This document shows, piece after piece, positions 36,950-45,843 of a stretch of DNA of 64,000 nt. Position numbers and translations under genes: made by a program. Each line of letters begins with the position of its first letter. Position 1 is the stretch's first letter. The stretch spans positions 2,223,147 through 2,287,146 of the forward strand of contig NZ_MKEK01000001.1 of assembly GCF_001752395.1 (NCBI RefSeq). The letters are read 5' to 3'. Origin of the DNA: Rheinheimera salexigens (GTDB lineage Bacteria; Pseudomonadota; Gammaproteobacteria; Enterobacterales; Alteromonadaceae). The notes under the pieces are model-generated. The model searched no databases and was not told where the DNA came from. It was given only the letters and a program-made list of their open reading frames with translations.

Positions 36950-37327
36950 TTAGACATTCATATACAATATTGCGGCCAGCACACAACCATAAATAAGCGT
37001 GGCGATGAATACCGCGGCAGAGCCAAGATCTTTCGCCAGTCCGGATAGCGGGTTTATTTCGTAGCCAATTCTATCTATCGTCACCTCAATGGCGGTATTA
37101 ACCACTTCGGCAAAAAGTAAAAACAGCACTGCACACAGCAGTAGCAACTTTTCATAAACAGTAATCTGCCAAACGCTAATTAACACTACGTTAAACAGCA
37201 ATAAAATTAATTCTTGTCTAAAAGCCGCTTCATTTTTTATTAGCCAATGAAAAGCCCGTGATGAATTTTTAAACGCTAAGTAAATTCGGCTGACACCAAC
37301 GGGTTTATTACTGGGTTGAAAATGCAT
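36950..37327 (-). CDS. dgkA: Diacylglycerol kinase
   Basis: Small trimeric inner-membrane kinase, 125 residues, that phosphorylates diacylglycerol to phosphatidic acid with ATP. Three transmembrane helices follow an amphipathic N-terminus; the family signature is present: NEAAFRQEL (Glu of the amphipathic helix) and FAEVVNTAIEVTIDRI (Glu and Asn-Thr-Ala-Ile-Glu catalytic region). AGGG lies about six bases before the ATG. It is last in a minus-strand series with eptA and a phosphoglycerol-transferase-like gene, both of which release diacylglycerol as a by-product, so lipid recycling is its probable task in this operon. Confidence 0.93.
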   Translation of the reverse strand: MHFQPSNKPVGVSRIYLAFKNSSRAFHWLIKNEAAFRQELILLLFNVVLISVWQITVYEKLLLLCAVLFLLFAEVVNTAIEVTIDRIGYEINPLSGLAKDLGSAAVFIATLIYGCVLAAILYMNV

Positions 37328-37400
37328 TAAATACCCTTAATTATTATTAATACTATGATGAATACTGTGATCACTTTTATGTTTACTCTAAAGGCTTAGC

Positions 37401-39101
37401 TTAGTTGGATTGCGCTATTACCTGCCCTACTTTTTGCAACTGTTTACAAGGGGTAAATATATCCAACTCAGGCTGATATAACTTAGTGGCAACATGAGTT
37501 ATGCCCAACAAGGTATCAAAAATATTGTCATGTGATAATGGCTTAGCTAATTGTTGATTAACACAATCATTATAATTTTGATTAGCCAGTTGATTACTCC
37601 AATATATCAACGGCACTTGAGTTTGTTCTTTTGGCGCTAGGCTATAAGGAAAGCCATGTAAATATAAGCCATTTTCACCCAAGGATTCACCATGATCAGA
37701 AACATATAACAGGGTTAGGTTCTCTGCGGTTTGCTGTTGTAATACCTTAATCACCCGACTTAAAATATAATCAGTGTAGCTAATGGTATTGTCGTAACTA
37801 TTGGCTAATTCGGCCTCGGTACAGTTTTGGATATCACTGCGGGCACAATCTGGAGTAAAACGGCGTTGGCTTGGCGGATAACGCCGATAATAAGTGGGGC
37901 CATGTGAGCCAATCATATGCAAAACAATTAAACGATTGCTAGCGGGCTTATTTTTCTGCTTATTTTCATGCTGAGTTTGCTGCTGGTCTGGCTGTTGGGC
38001 TAGCCGCTCCACTAATTGCTGGACTAAAATTTCATCATAACAAAACTGACCATCGCATAATGGCTGACTACTGCTGGTGGCAATATTAACATTTTCTACC
38101 CGGGCACAGACGCCTTTACAGCTACTATTATTGTCCAGCCAAAGTACATCAACTCCCGCACGATGAATAATATCTAAGGCGTTCTCTTGGCTTTGCGCCA
38201 AGCGTTGCTTAAATTGCTGCCGGTTTAAGCGCGAAAACATACAAGGCACCGATATCGCCGTTGCTGTGCCACAAGCGCTCACGTCTGAGAAAAACTTAAC
38301 ACCCAATTCAGGGGTATACAGATTGGTTGGTTTAGTATAACTGCCTAGAGAAAAGTTTTTAGCCCGAGCGGTTTCACCGACAATTAATACCGTTAGCGAT
38401 CCTTGTTCCGGTGTTAATAAACTTGGTGCATTATCCAACAGTTGAAACGGTAACGGCGGTAAAAAGTATTTATCGCGTACAAATTTATAGCTGGCCGTAT
38501 AAAAAGCAAATGGCGTGATATAACTGGTAAGTTGACGATTATTGCGGCCGATAGACACATAATCTTCATAAAAAGCGCCCATAATAGCGGCGCTGGCCGT
38601 AATGCAGACTAGGTTAATGACTAAAAAGCTTTTTAATCTAGCGCCAAAGGACTGAGTAAATTTAGTTCGCAGCAATATTAGCGCCGGCAGTAGCCCTAAT
38701 AGCACCACATAAAGTAACAACGAAAGGTTAAGATAACTGAATGCTTCTCCAGTATCGGTTTCAACCATATTACGCAGCATATCTTTATCAAAGATAACTC
38801 CGTAATTGACCACGGCATAAAACACCACAGCTGAAATAAGTACACTGAGAATAGCAAGTGGCTTGATAAAACTAATTAATGAAAACCAAGTTAAAAATAT
38901 ACAGCTAAGCATAAATAATAACAGCGGTACTGATAGTAAAAACAAGCCATCCCAGTGTCCGGTAGACACTGCCGCTACATAGGTTTTATATAAAAAAAGA
39001 CTGTTAAATACTAAGGTGATATAGGCGGCAGTTACCAACACTATGCCAGCGTAGGATTTTGGCGTCAGTTTATCCAGTATTTTAATCATCTGATTAAGCA
39101 A
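37401..39101 (-). CDS. eptA: Phosphoethanolamine transferase, lipid A type
   Basis: Transfers phosphoethanolamine from phosphatidylethanolamine to lipid A, lowering negative charge and giving polymyxin resistance in relatives. About 566 residues: five N-terminal transmembrane helices (to about residue 185), then a periplasmic sulfatase-fold domain with nucleophile Thr in IVGETARAKNFSLGSY, plus HMIGSHGPTYYRRYPP and YVSDHGESLGENGLYLHG zinc and substrate motifs, and conserved disulfide Cys (CGTATAISVPCMFS, CKGVC, CDGQFC, CVNQQ). I prefer a TTG start at 39101 because GGAG lies seven bases before it; an ATG at 39089 without a ribosome-binding site and a TTG at 39131 are alternatives. Next to dgkA and divergent from a two-component system. 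EptA versus EptB/C was chosen from motif wording. Confidence 0.9.
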   Translation of the reverse strand: MLNQMIKILDKLTPKSYAGIVLVTAAYITLVFNSLFLYKTYVAAVSTGHWDGLFLLSVPLLLFMLSCIFLTWFSLISFIKPLAILSVLISAVVFYAVVNYGVIFDKDMLRNMVETDTGEAFSYLNLSLLLYVVLLGLLPALILLRTKFTQSFGARLKSFLVINLVCITASAAIMGAFYEDYVSIGRNNRQLTSYITPFAFYTASYKFVRDKYFLPPLPFQLLDNAPSLLTPEQGSLTVLIVGETARAKNFSLGSYTKPTNLYTPELGVKFFSDVSACGTATAISVPCMFSRLNRQQFKQRLAQSQENALDIIHRAGVDVLWLDNNSSCKGVCARVENVNIATSSSQPLCDGQFCYDEILVQQLVERLAQQPDQQQTQHENKQKNKPASNRLIVLHMIGSHGPTYYRRYPPSQRRFTPDCARSDIQNCTEAELANSYDNTISYTDYILSRVIKVLQQQTAENLTLLYVSDHGESLGENGLYLHGFPYSLAPKEQTQVPLIYWSNQLANQNYNDCVNQQLAKPLSHDNIFDTLLGITHVATKLYQPELDIFTPCKQLQKVGQVIAQSN

Positions 39102-39201
39102 AATAATTCTCCAACTACCTATAGTTTTCAATTCAAAATGTTAGATATTAAATTTACTCGCTGAAACTTTAGGTGTGCTGAAGTCAAACTGACCCTTAGC
39201 T

Positions 39202-41325
39202 TTATTCTTGCACTATCGGTTGCACTGCTCCTTGCACAGTAACTGGCTCTGTTAATAGCGCAACTGATTGTTTAGCTAGTTGCACTGTTGATGATACTGT
39301 TGACGGTTCAGTTGATGGTACTGTTGACTGTATTTTCGGCTCGACTTGCCGTCTATATAACTGTTGTTGATACGCCATAGAACTAAATAAAACATGGGCT
39401 AAGGCTTTATCTTTTAACAAGGACGGCTCGGTACTGGCAGGTAGCGCGGTTTGCGCTTTACTGTTGACATCATATTGGCCATAACTGACTTTGCCACCGG
39501 GCATTAAAATAACCACTTGATCGTTTTCAATATAGGCAAAGTTATCGTAATACTGCATCATGGCGCGCTGTTGTGGGTATTTCTTAGTTAAATCTAGCCC
39601 CGTCATGGGTGTCGCAGCTTGGCTACCAATTAAGGATAATAACGTGACTGGCAAGTCAATTTGACTAGCTAGCCTTGAGTCAAAGGTATGATCAAAGTCT
39701 GAATTAAGAATAACCGCAGGGATATGAAATGATTTAACCGGTACGGGTTCAGAGCCATAAACCCGCACATCATGATCGGCAACAATTAAAAAGATAGTGT
39801 CTTGCCAATAAGGTTGGGTTTTGGCTTTGGCAATAAATTGACCTAATGCATAATCTGCATAGTTAATTGCCCTATCCCGCTTAATATTATCTGATACATG
39901 ATTCTGCGGCAGGCTCGATGTATACAGCGGAATTTCAAAAGGATCATGATTGCTTGAACTGAAAATCAAACTAAAAAACGGTTGTTGTTTTTGTTGTAAT
40001 TGTAGTAGCTCTTGATCGGCCTGATTAAATAAATCCTCATCACTAGCCCCCCAAGATGCAACAAATTTTGGTTGTTTGATATCTTTAAAATCAACAATAT
40101 CGCTAAAACCATTACCGAGAAAAAAGCTTTTCATATTATCAAAGTGACTTTCACCACCATAAATAAATTGGGTTTGATAGCCCTCTGACGCCAGCACATC
40201 AGCTAAGGTAAAAAACTGCTGCTGTGATTTAGCCAACTTAACCACCGAGCGCGAAGGTGATGGTAAAAAGCCAGTAATCACCGCTTCAATACCGCGCACT
40301 GATCGCGTACCTGTAGCATATAAATTAGTAAAGCCCCAGCCTTGTTCATATAACTTATCTAACTCGGGTGTTATCGCCGTACCTTGTAATTTACCGACAA
40401 AACGCGCGCCCAAACTTTCTTCCAGTATGATCACTAAGTTTTTACGTTTTTGTGTATTGTAGGGCGGATTAATTGCCAATGTAGGCAACGCTTCATCGTC
40501 AAACTGGCTGCGATAACTGGCTTGGCGGACTAAATCGATAATCTGCTGCTTGGGCATTTCGCCATACAAACTGACCGCACTCTTTTCATCGGCCATATTT
40601 TTAACCGCGAAGGCAACACTATAGGTCGAATTTAGCACTAATGAATTTACTAAGGTATCTTGCGAGAAATACACTAACGCTGGATTTAATGGCCGATGGC
40701 CAACGGTGCCGCGGGCAGCTAAAAACAATACAAAAATAACAAGCAATAGACTGATATTACTGACGAAAAACAGGCGTGGTGCTTTGTTAACATTATATTT
40801 AGGTTCCGCTTTAATTGCAGTTTTAAATTCGGGTTTAGGAAAAAAGCGCAGCAGCAAAAAAACCGTTATTGCACAGCATAATAACGCTATGACTAAGGTG
40901 GCAATATGACCATTTAACAACATAGAAAACACTTCTTGCGGGTATGCAATATATTCAATAAATAACCGATTAGGTCTAACATCATATTGGTTAATAAAAG
41001 CTGGCGTTGCCGCCTCAACCAACACGATAAGGGTTATAGCAACAATGGCATAGCCTCGATTAAACTTCTGTAAATAAGGCTTAAACGGTAAATATACCCA
41101 GTCAGCGATATAAACCAATAAACTCAGAGGTAAGCTTAAATAGGCTGCTGTGCTTAAATCTACTCTTAAGCCGCCCAGAAATAACAGACTAAGCTGCTCT
41201 GAAGGAATGCGTTCAAATTGCCACATAGCTAAACCAAGACGGCTGACTAAAAAAATAGCTAATAAGGTGAAAAAAAACACTATTACTAGCTTAAACTGGC
41301 TAAAGTAACCGCTTAACGCGCGCAT
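39202..41325 (-). CDS. LTA-synthase-like phosphoglycerol transferase (MdoB/sulfatase family)
   Basis: A 707-residue inner-membrane enzyme with about five N-terminal transmembrane helices and a periplasmic sulfatase-fold domain. Active-site wording fits the LTA synthase/OpgB group: NLVIILEESLGARF, LYATGTRSVRGIEAVITG with the Thr nucleophile, IYGGESHFDNM and FLIVADHDVR. Such enzymes move glycerophosphate from phosphatidylglycerol to an acceptor (osmoregulated glucans in enteric bacteria); Gram-negative cells have no lipoteichoic acid, so the acceptor here is unknown. The start ATG at 41325 has GGAT six to seven bases ahead. The C-terminus (about 660-707) is a low-complexity Ser/Thr/Val/Pro tail made partly by four 12-bp repeats. 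Upstream DNA holds a PmrA-box-like element. Confidence 0.85.
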   Translation of the reverse strand: MRALSGYFSQFKLVIVFFFTLLAIFLVSRLGLAMWQFERIPSEQLSLLFLGGLRVDLSTAAYLSLPLSLLVYIADWVYLPFKPYLQKFNRGYAIVAITLIVLVEAATPAFINQYDVRPNRLFIEYIAYPQEVFSMLLNGHIATLVIALLCCAITVFLLLRFFPKPEFKTAIKAEPKYNVNKAPRLFFVSNISLLLVIFVLFLAARGTVGHRPLNPALVYFSQDTLVNSLVLNSTYSVAFAVKNMADEKSAVSLYGEMPKQQIIDLVRQASYRSQFDDEALPTLAINPPYNTQKRKNLVIILEESLGARFVGKLQGTAITPELDKLYEQGWGFTNLYATGTRSVRGIEAVITGFLPSPSRSVVKLAKSQQQFFTLADVLASEGYQTQFIYGGESHFDNMKSFFLGNGFSDIVDFKDIKQPKFVASWGASDEDLFNQADQELLQLQQKQQPFFSLIFSSSNHDPFEIPLYTSSLPQNHVSDNIKRDRAINYADYALGQFIAKAKTQPYWQDTIFLIVADHDVRVYGSEPVPVKSFHIPAVILNSDFDHTFDSRLASQIDLPVTLLSLIGSQAATPMTGLDLTKKYPQQRAMMQYYDNFAYIENDQVVILMPGGKVSYGQYDVNSKAQTALPASTEPSLLKDKALAHVLFSSMAYQQQLYRRQVEPKIQSTVPSTEPSTVSSTVQLAKQSVALLTEPVTVQGAVQPIVQE
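39282..39329. repeat. Four tandem 12-bp units inside the transferase 3' end
   Basis: Imperfect in-frame repeats read GCACTGTTGATG, ATACTGTTGACG, GTTCAGTTGATG and GTACTGTTGACT on the plus strand, each encoding four residues of a Ser-Thr-Val/Glu-Pro-like tail on the minus strand. They account for the low-complexity C-terminal segment. Confidence 0.85.
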
Positions 41326-41371
41326 AAGTAAATCCAACTGAACAAATATGCTTCTAACGTAAACATGCAAA

Positions 41372-41388
41372 CTTAAGATAGGCTTAGG
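41372..41388. promoter_or_regulatory. PmrA-box-like direct repeat
   Basis: CTTAAG-N5-CTTAGG fits the PmrA consensus (C/T)TTAA(G/T)-N5-(C/T)TTAA(G/T) with one mismatch. It lies 47 bp upstream of the phosphoglycerol-transferase start and 109 bp upstream of the response-regulator gene, in the shared divergent promoter region. A second TTAA-rich palindromic stretch (41442-41456) lies closer to the regulator gene. Binding by the adjacent regulator is inference. Confidence 0.5.
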
Positions 41389-41496
41389 GTTAACTGAATT
41401 CTTGCCCTTATCGTCATAAATTCAGCTATGCTAAAGCTAATCTTAAGCTTATTAATCTAAACTGGCTGCTAACAGGGTAAAACAAGGTATTAATGG

Positions 41497-42174
41497 ATGA
41501 ATTTGCTGCTCATTGAAGACTCAGTTTCATTACGGCGCAGTCTTAAAGTGGGCCTAGAGAATCTAGGTTTTACCGTTGATGAAACCGGTGATGGCTCAGA
41601 AGGGTTAAGCATGGCGCTTATGGGCGAGTATGACTTAATGATATTAGATATTATGCTGCCAAGCTTAGATGGCTTAAGTTTGTTAAAAACTTTACGTCAG
41701 CAGAACAAAGATATTAGGGTGTTATTGCTCTCGGCCAAAGTACAACCAGATGACCGGGTGCTGGGCTTATTATCTGGCGCGGATGATTACTTAACTAAAC
41801 CATTTTCATTTGATGAATTGCATGCCAGGTTGCTGTGTTTAATGCGAAGAGGCACACTAACCGCCAGTGATGACATTATCGCTTTAGATGCCTTAGCGCT
41901 TAATTTACAATTAAAAACCTTAACGGCCGGTGCTATCAGCATTGATTTAACCCCAAATGAATTCAAAATTATTGAATGTTTATTTAGCAATCAAAATAAA
42001 GTGATTACAGCGGAAAAGCTAAGTACTTATCTAAATGGTCAGTATGATGCAGTATCAAAAAACGCCATAGAAGCCCATTTATCTTCAGCGCGTAAAAAAG
42101 TGCGGGCTGCGGGTTATGAATTACCGATCCAGACCAAACGTGGTTTTGGTTACTTTGTTAAATCGGCGCTCTAA
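41497..42174 (+). CDS. OmpR/PhoB-family response regulator
   Basis: Two-component transcription regulator, 225 residues. Receiver domain 1-115 has phosphorylation Asp 51 (LMILDIMLPSLDG), acidic pair Glu 7/Asp 8, Ser in LLLSAK and Lys 101 (DDYLTKPF). The C-terminal winged-helix (about 130-222) shows LTPNEFKIIECL and TKRGFGYFV. It is followed after 5 bp by its histidine kinase and is divergent from the EptA operon; QseB/PmrA-like regulators control EptA in several genera, so it probably regulates that operon. The direct partner assignment is by position. Confidence 0.92.
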   Translation: MNLLLIEDSVSLRRSLKVGLENLGFTVDETGDGSEGLSMALMGEYDLMILDIMLPSLDGLSLLKTLRQQNKDIRVLLLSAKVQPDDRVLGLLSGADDYLTKPFSFDELHARLLCLMRRGTLTASDDIIALDALALNLQLKTLTAGAISIDLTPNEFKIIECLFSNQNKVITAEKLSTYLNGQYDAVSKNAIEAHLSSARKKVRAAGYELPIQTKRGFGYFVKSAL

Positions 42175-42179
42175 ACACT

Positions 42180-43592
42180 ATGATATCTATTCGCCGTAAG
42201 TTAGTGCGTACGTTGTCGTTAACCATAACGGGCGTAGTACTGATTATTTTAATTGCCATTGACCTTGCAGTGGACAGCTGGATAGACAATCAATTTAACC
42301 GAGCACTACATGCCAAAGCTGGCATGTTAATGACCTTAGCAACTGTTGAGGATCAACAAGTTAATTTCAACTTTTCTAGCCAATTTTTGCCCGAGTTTAA
42401 TGGCAATGCAGAGCCTGAATATTTTCAACTTTGGCTAAATGATAATATATTTAAACGCTCAGCTAGTTTAGATCTATTTGCTACGGTAACCCTACCCTTT
42501 ACAGATATCGCCGTTGGCAAATCGACCATAATAGAAGCAACCTTACCTGATGGCAGAGCCGGTCGAATTATTTATACCCGGTTTATCCCTCAGGTTTCTA
42601 TTCAAGAGCAAACCGCAGAAAACAGCTTATACCCGCCGCCGTCTATATTATTAGCTTATGCTACCTCAGCAGAAAGCATTAACTTTGTGTTATGGCTTAT
42701 TGATATTGTATTTATTGTTACCACTATCAGTGTCATTATTTTTATTCGCTTATTTGTACGCAAAGCCGTAGAGCATGGTCTTTCGCCGTTAGAAAAACTA
42801 AATGAGCAAATAAATGCTCTGAGTTTAACCAACGAAAGTCAGCCGATTATGCTTGATGAACCGGTGCAAGAATTAATGGCTATTAAGGCTAGCTTAAATA
42901 GTTTTATTAGTGAAAATAGAAGTTTATATTTACGGGAAAAACGCTTAGCCTCAGATATTGCCCACGAATTAAGAACCCCTATAGCAGAACTAATTAACTT
43001 ATCTGAAGTGGTGCAAAAATTTCCAGATAATGAATTAATGCCTGACTATGTACCTGAAGTACTGAAAATAAGTAAACGGCTGAACGAGATAGTCGCGAAT
43101 ATTTTACTCTTGCATAAGTATCAACACACTAAGCTGGCAAAAAATAATGTATTTGATCTTAACCAGATAATACAAAAAATTATTAGTCAAACGCCTACTA
43201 GTACTATCCAGTTTACACCGCAAGATTCGTTGCCCGCAGTCATCTCAAATTTAGCGGCAGTAGAATCAATTTTAACTAATTTAATCAGTAATGCGCTAAC
43301 CCATAGCCGTGCCAACAGCCCTATAGTATTAACCTTGCAAGTAATCGAGCCCACGACACTACAAGTGCAAATAAGCAATACCTGTGCAAATGCGCTAAAC
43401 CAAGCCGATTTAAGCCAATTATTCGAGCCTTTATGGCAAAAAGATCCCGCCCGCAGTGCCAGCGGTAATTATGGTTTAGGTTTAAGTATTGCCGCTACCT
43501 TTGCTAAAGCTATAGACGCCAAACTAGAAGCTCATTTACAACAGGATAAAATAACGTTTGTACTGAGCATACCTATCAAAGCAAGTGTTTAA
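42180..43592 (+). CDS. Sensor histidine kinase
   Basis: Membrane sensor kinase, 470 residues, partner of the preceding response regulator (5 bp gap). Two transmembrane helices (about 13-30 and 167-190) bracket a periplasmic sensor of about 135 residues with no recognised domain. A HAMP-like linker is short (about 195-245). H-box SDIAHELRTPIAEL carries phosphorylated His 262, followed by N-box LTNLISNALTHS and G-box GNYGLGLSIAATFAKA. The D-box (DPARSASG) is present, so ATP binding looks intact. The ATG directly follows the regulator stop codon with weak ribosome-binding sequence, suggesting coupled translation. Stimulus unknown; regulation of lipid A modification is inferred from neighbours. 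Confidence 0.9.
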   Translation: MISIRRKLVRTLSLTITGVVLIILIAIDLAVDSWIDNQFNRALHAKAGMLMTLATVEDQQVNFNFSSQFLPEFNGNAEPEYFQLWLNDNIFKRSASLDLFATVTLPFTDIAVGKSTIIEATLPDGRAGRIIYTRFIPQVSIQEQTAENSLYPPPSILLAYATSAESINFVLWLIDIVFIVTTISVIIFIRLFVRKAVEHGLSPLEKLNEQINALSLTNESQPIMLDEPVQELMAIKASLNSFISENRSLYLREKRLASDIAHELRTPIAELINLSEVVQKFPDNELMPDYVPEVLKISKRLNEIVANILLLHKYQHTKLAKNNVFDLNQIIQKIISQTPTSTIQFTPQDSLPAVISNLAAVESILTNLISNALTHSRANSPIVLTLQVIEPTTLQVQISNTCANALNQADLSQLFEPLWQKDPARSASGNYGLGLSIAATFAKAIDAKLEAHLQQDKITFVLSIPIKASV

Positions 43593-43699
43593 GTCCTTGC
43601 TGCATATTAGTTATTACTAATAAAGTATTGCTGATTAAATTTGGCTGACTAGCATACCGTTACGCTAATCAGCCTAGACTTAAACCAAGCTAACTTGAG

Positions 43700-44872
43700 C
43701 TAGGTTAACAAGGTTTTAATCGCCTGATTAATACCACTTAAGGTTAAGGGATACATTCTTTGCTGCATAAGATTATGCATAATGCCGATTGAGTGATAAT
43801 GCGGCCAATAAGGCTCTGGTTGCGGGTTAAGCCATACCGCCTTGGGGTAATGACTTAATAACCGCTGCATCCAGACTTTGCCCGGCTCTGCGTTCCAATG
43901 CTCGACACTGCCGCCTGGATATTCAATCTCATAAGGTCCCATGGTGGCATCGCCAACAATAATTAATTTATAGTCACTGCCAAAGGTATGAATAATATCG
44001 TTGATATTCATCTGTTCGCTATGACGACGCTTATTATCATGCCATACCGCTTCATACACGCAGTTATGAAAATAGAAAAACGCTAAATGTTTAAACTCCG
44101 ATTTTACTGCCGAAAATAATTGCTGGCACTGCTGGATATGATCATCCATTGAGCCACCGACATCAAATAATACCAATAACTTAATGGCATTGTGCCGCTC
44201 ACGCATAAAATGAAGATCTAACCACCCGCCTTGAGCCGAAGTTGCTTGAATGGTCGTGGCTAAATCTAACTCATTTTCAGCCCCGGTTCGGGCAAACTTG
44301 CGTAATTGCTTTAAGGCTAATTTTATACTGCGATTATTAAGCTCGGAATCGGTATCTAAATCTTTAAACTCGCGCTTGTCCCATACTTTAACCGCCCGCC
44401 TGGCACCACTACCTTGCTGGCCAATGCGAATGCCTTCTGGGTTATAGCCATAAGCGCCAAAAGCAGAGGTACCGCCTGTGCCTATCCATTTGTTACCGCC
44501 AGTATGCTTTTTTTGCTGCTCGGCTAAGCGTTGCTTAAACTGCTCTAGTAGTTTATCTAAGCCACCTAGCGCTTGGAGCTTAGCTTTATCTTCGTCCGTG
44601 AGCTGTTTAAGGATACTGGGCACTAGCCATTCTGGTGGAATGCTAGCAGCAATATCCACTTGAGCCACACCGGAAAAATATTCAGCAAAAGCGCGGTCAA
44701 ACTTATCGTATTGGGTTTCATCTTTAACTAAGCACAAGCGAGAAAGCTGATAAAAGCCATCAATATCGGCAAATACCACTTGTTGCTTAAGCGCATTGAG
44801 TAAATCGAGCAGCTCGGTAATACTGACCTTTAAGCCTTGCTTTCGTAGGCTGAAAAAAAACGCAATTAGCAT
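43700..44872 (-). CDS. VWA-domain protein, CoxE-like partner of a MoxR ATPase
   Basis: A 390-residue cytoplasmic protein with a helical N-terminal part (1-200, including a Gln/Lys-rich linker near 110-125) and a von Willebrand A domain (about 205-385). The metal-ion site reads LLVLFDVGGSMDDHI, which is the CoxE-type DxGxS form instead of DxSxS, and the later IVGDATMGPYEI supplies further ligands. MoxR-VWA pairs act as chaperones in assembly or activation of metal enzymes or other complexes. Its AAA partner lies 4 bp upstream. No client gene (oxidoreductase, carbon monoxide dehydrogenase) is visible in the window, so the client remains unknown. Confidence 0.88.
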   Translation of the reverse strand: MLIAFFFSLRKQGLKVSITELLDLLNALKQQVVFADIDGFYQLSRLCLVKDETQYDKFDRAFAEYFSGVAQVDIAASIPPEWLVPSILKQLTDEDKAKLQALGGLDKLLEQFKQRLAEQQKKHTGGNKWIGTGGTSAFGAYGYNPEGIRIGQQGSGARRAVKVWDKREFKDLDTDSELNNRSIKLALKQLRKFARTGAENELDLATTIQATSAQGGWLDLHFMRERHNAIKLLVLFDVGGSMDDHIQQCQQLFSAVKSEFKHLAFFYFHNCVYEAVWHDNKRRHSEQMNINDIIHTFGSDYKLIIVGDATMGPYEIEYPGGSVEHWNAEPGKVWMQRLLSHYPKAVWLNPQPEPYWPHYHSIGIMHNLMQQRMYPLTLSGINQAIKTLLT

Positions 44873-44876
44873 CGGC

Positions 44877-45722
44877 CTACCTGCCCGACCTGTTGGCCAT
44901 AAATGCCAACTTCTCCACTAAGGCGACATCTTGCTCATTTTTTAATAAGGCGCCAAACATTGGCATTAATCCGCCTTTATGCTGCTTATCATGTAATGCT
45001 TGTGCCGATATATCTTCTGCTAATAGCAGCTTTAACCAATCGAGCAGTTCAGACGTAGAAGGCTTTTTCTTTAACCCGGGCATTTCACGTAAATCAAAAA
45101 ATGTTTCTAGGGCCACATTTAATAACTGCGGTTGAATATGCGGATAATGAACATCAACAATGGCTCTTAAGGTATCGGCATCAGGAAAGCGTATATAGTG
45201 AAAGAAACAACGGCGCAGAAACGCATCAGGCAATTCTTTATCGTTATTTGAAGTGATAATAACGATAGGCCGTTGAATGGCTTTAATTTGCTCACCGGTT
45301 TCATAAACATGAAACGCCATTTGGTCCAGCTCATGCAGTAAGTCGTTGGGAAACTCGATATCCGCTTTATCGATTTCATCTATTAATAGCACCGGCCGCT
45401 GAGTGGCAGTAAAAGCTTGCCATAATTTGCCGGGTTTAATGTAATTAGCAATATCCTGTACTTTGTCGCTGCCTAATTGGCTGTCGCGCAAGCGGGATAC
45501 GGCATCATATTCATACAAACCATGTTGGGCTTTAGTGGTTGATTTTACATGCCACTGAATAAGCTCAGTGCCTAAGCTTGCGGCTAATTCTTCTGCCAAC
45601 CTGGTTTTACCGGTGCCCGGTTCACCTTTAATCAATAACGGCTTTTCTAATGTCACGGCAGCGTTTACTGCTAATGCTAATTCATCCGATACGATATAGT
45701 GTTCTGTACTTTCAAATGCCAT
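44877..45722 (-). CDS. MoxR-family AAA+ ATPase
   Basis: A 281-residue AAA+ chaperone ATPase of the MoxR clade. Walker A GEPGTGKT (37-44), Walker B LLIDEIDKAD, sensor 1 IITSNNDKELPDAFLRR and arginine finger region are all visible; the C-terminal lid is about 190-275. It is translated with the VWA gene 4 bp downstream, and together the pair forms the minimal MoxR/VWA module seen in many proteobacteria. Start ATG is preceded by AAGAAAGAGGATGCA, with GAGG four bases ahead. Confidence 0.92.
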   Translation of the reverse strand: MAFESTEHYIVSDELALAVNAAVTLEKPLLIKGEPGTGKTRLAEELAASLGTELIQWHVKSTTKAQHGLYEYDAVSRLRDSQLGSDKVQDIANYIKPGKLWQAFTATQRPVLLIDEIDKADIEFPNDLLHELDQMAFHVYETGEQIKAIQRPIVIITSNNDKELPDAFLRRCFFHYIRFPDADTLRAIVDVHYPHIQPQLLNVALETFFDLREMPGLKKKPSTSELLDWLKLLLAEDISAQALHDKQHKGGLMPMFGALLKNEQDVALVEKLAFMANRSGR

Positions 45723-45843
45723 TGCATCCTCTTTCTTGTAGTAAAATGGAATAAGATATAGCCAAATGCTTGGGTAATTTTCTTTATGTAGAGTATTCTG
45801 GTACCAATTTCTTAATTTAATTATTTTATTTTGGAGCTGTTAT

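Noticed and set aside
43643-43674. Imperfect hairpin between the histidine kinase and VWA genes
   Set aside because: One mismatch, no T-tract on either strand; not convincing as a terminator.
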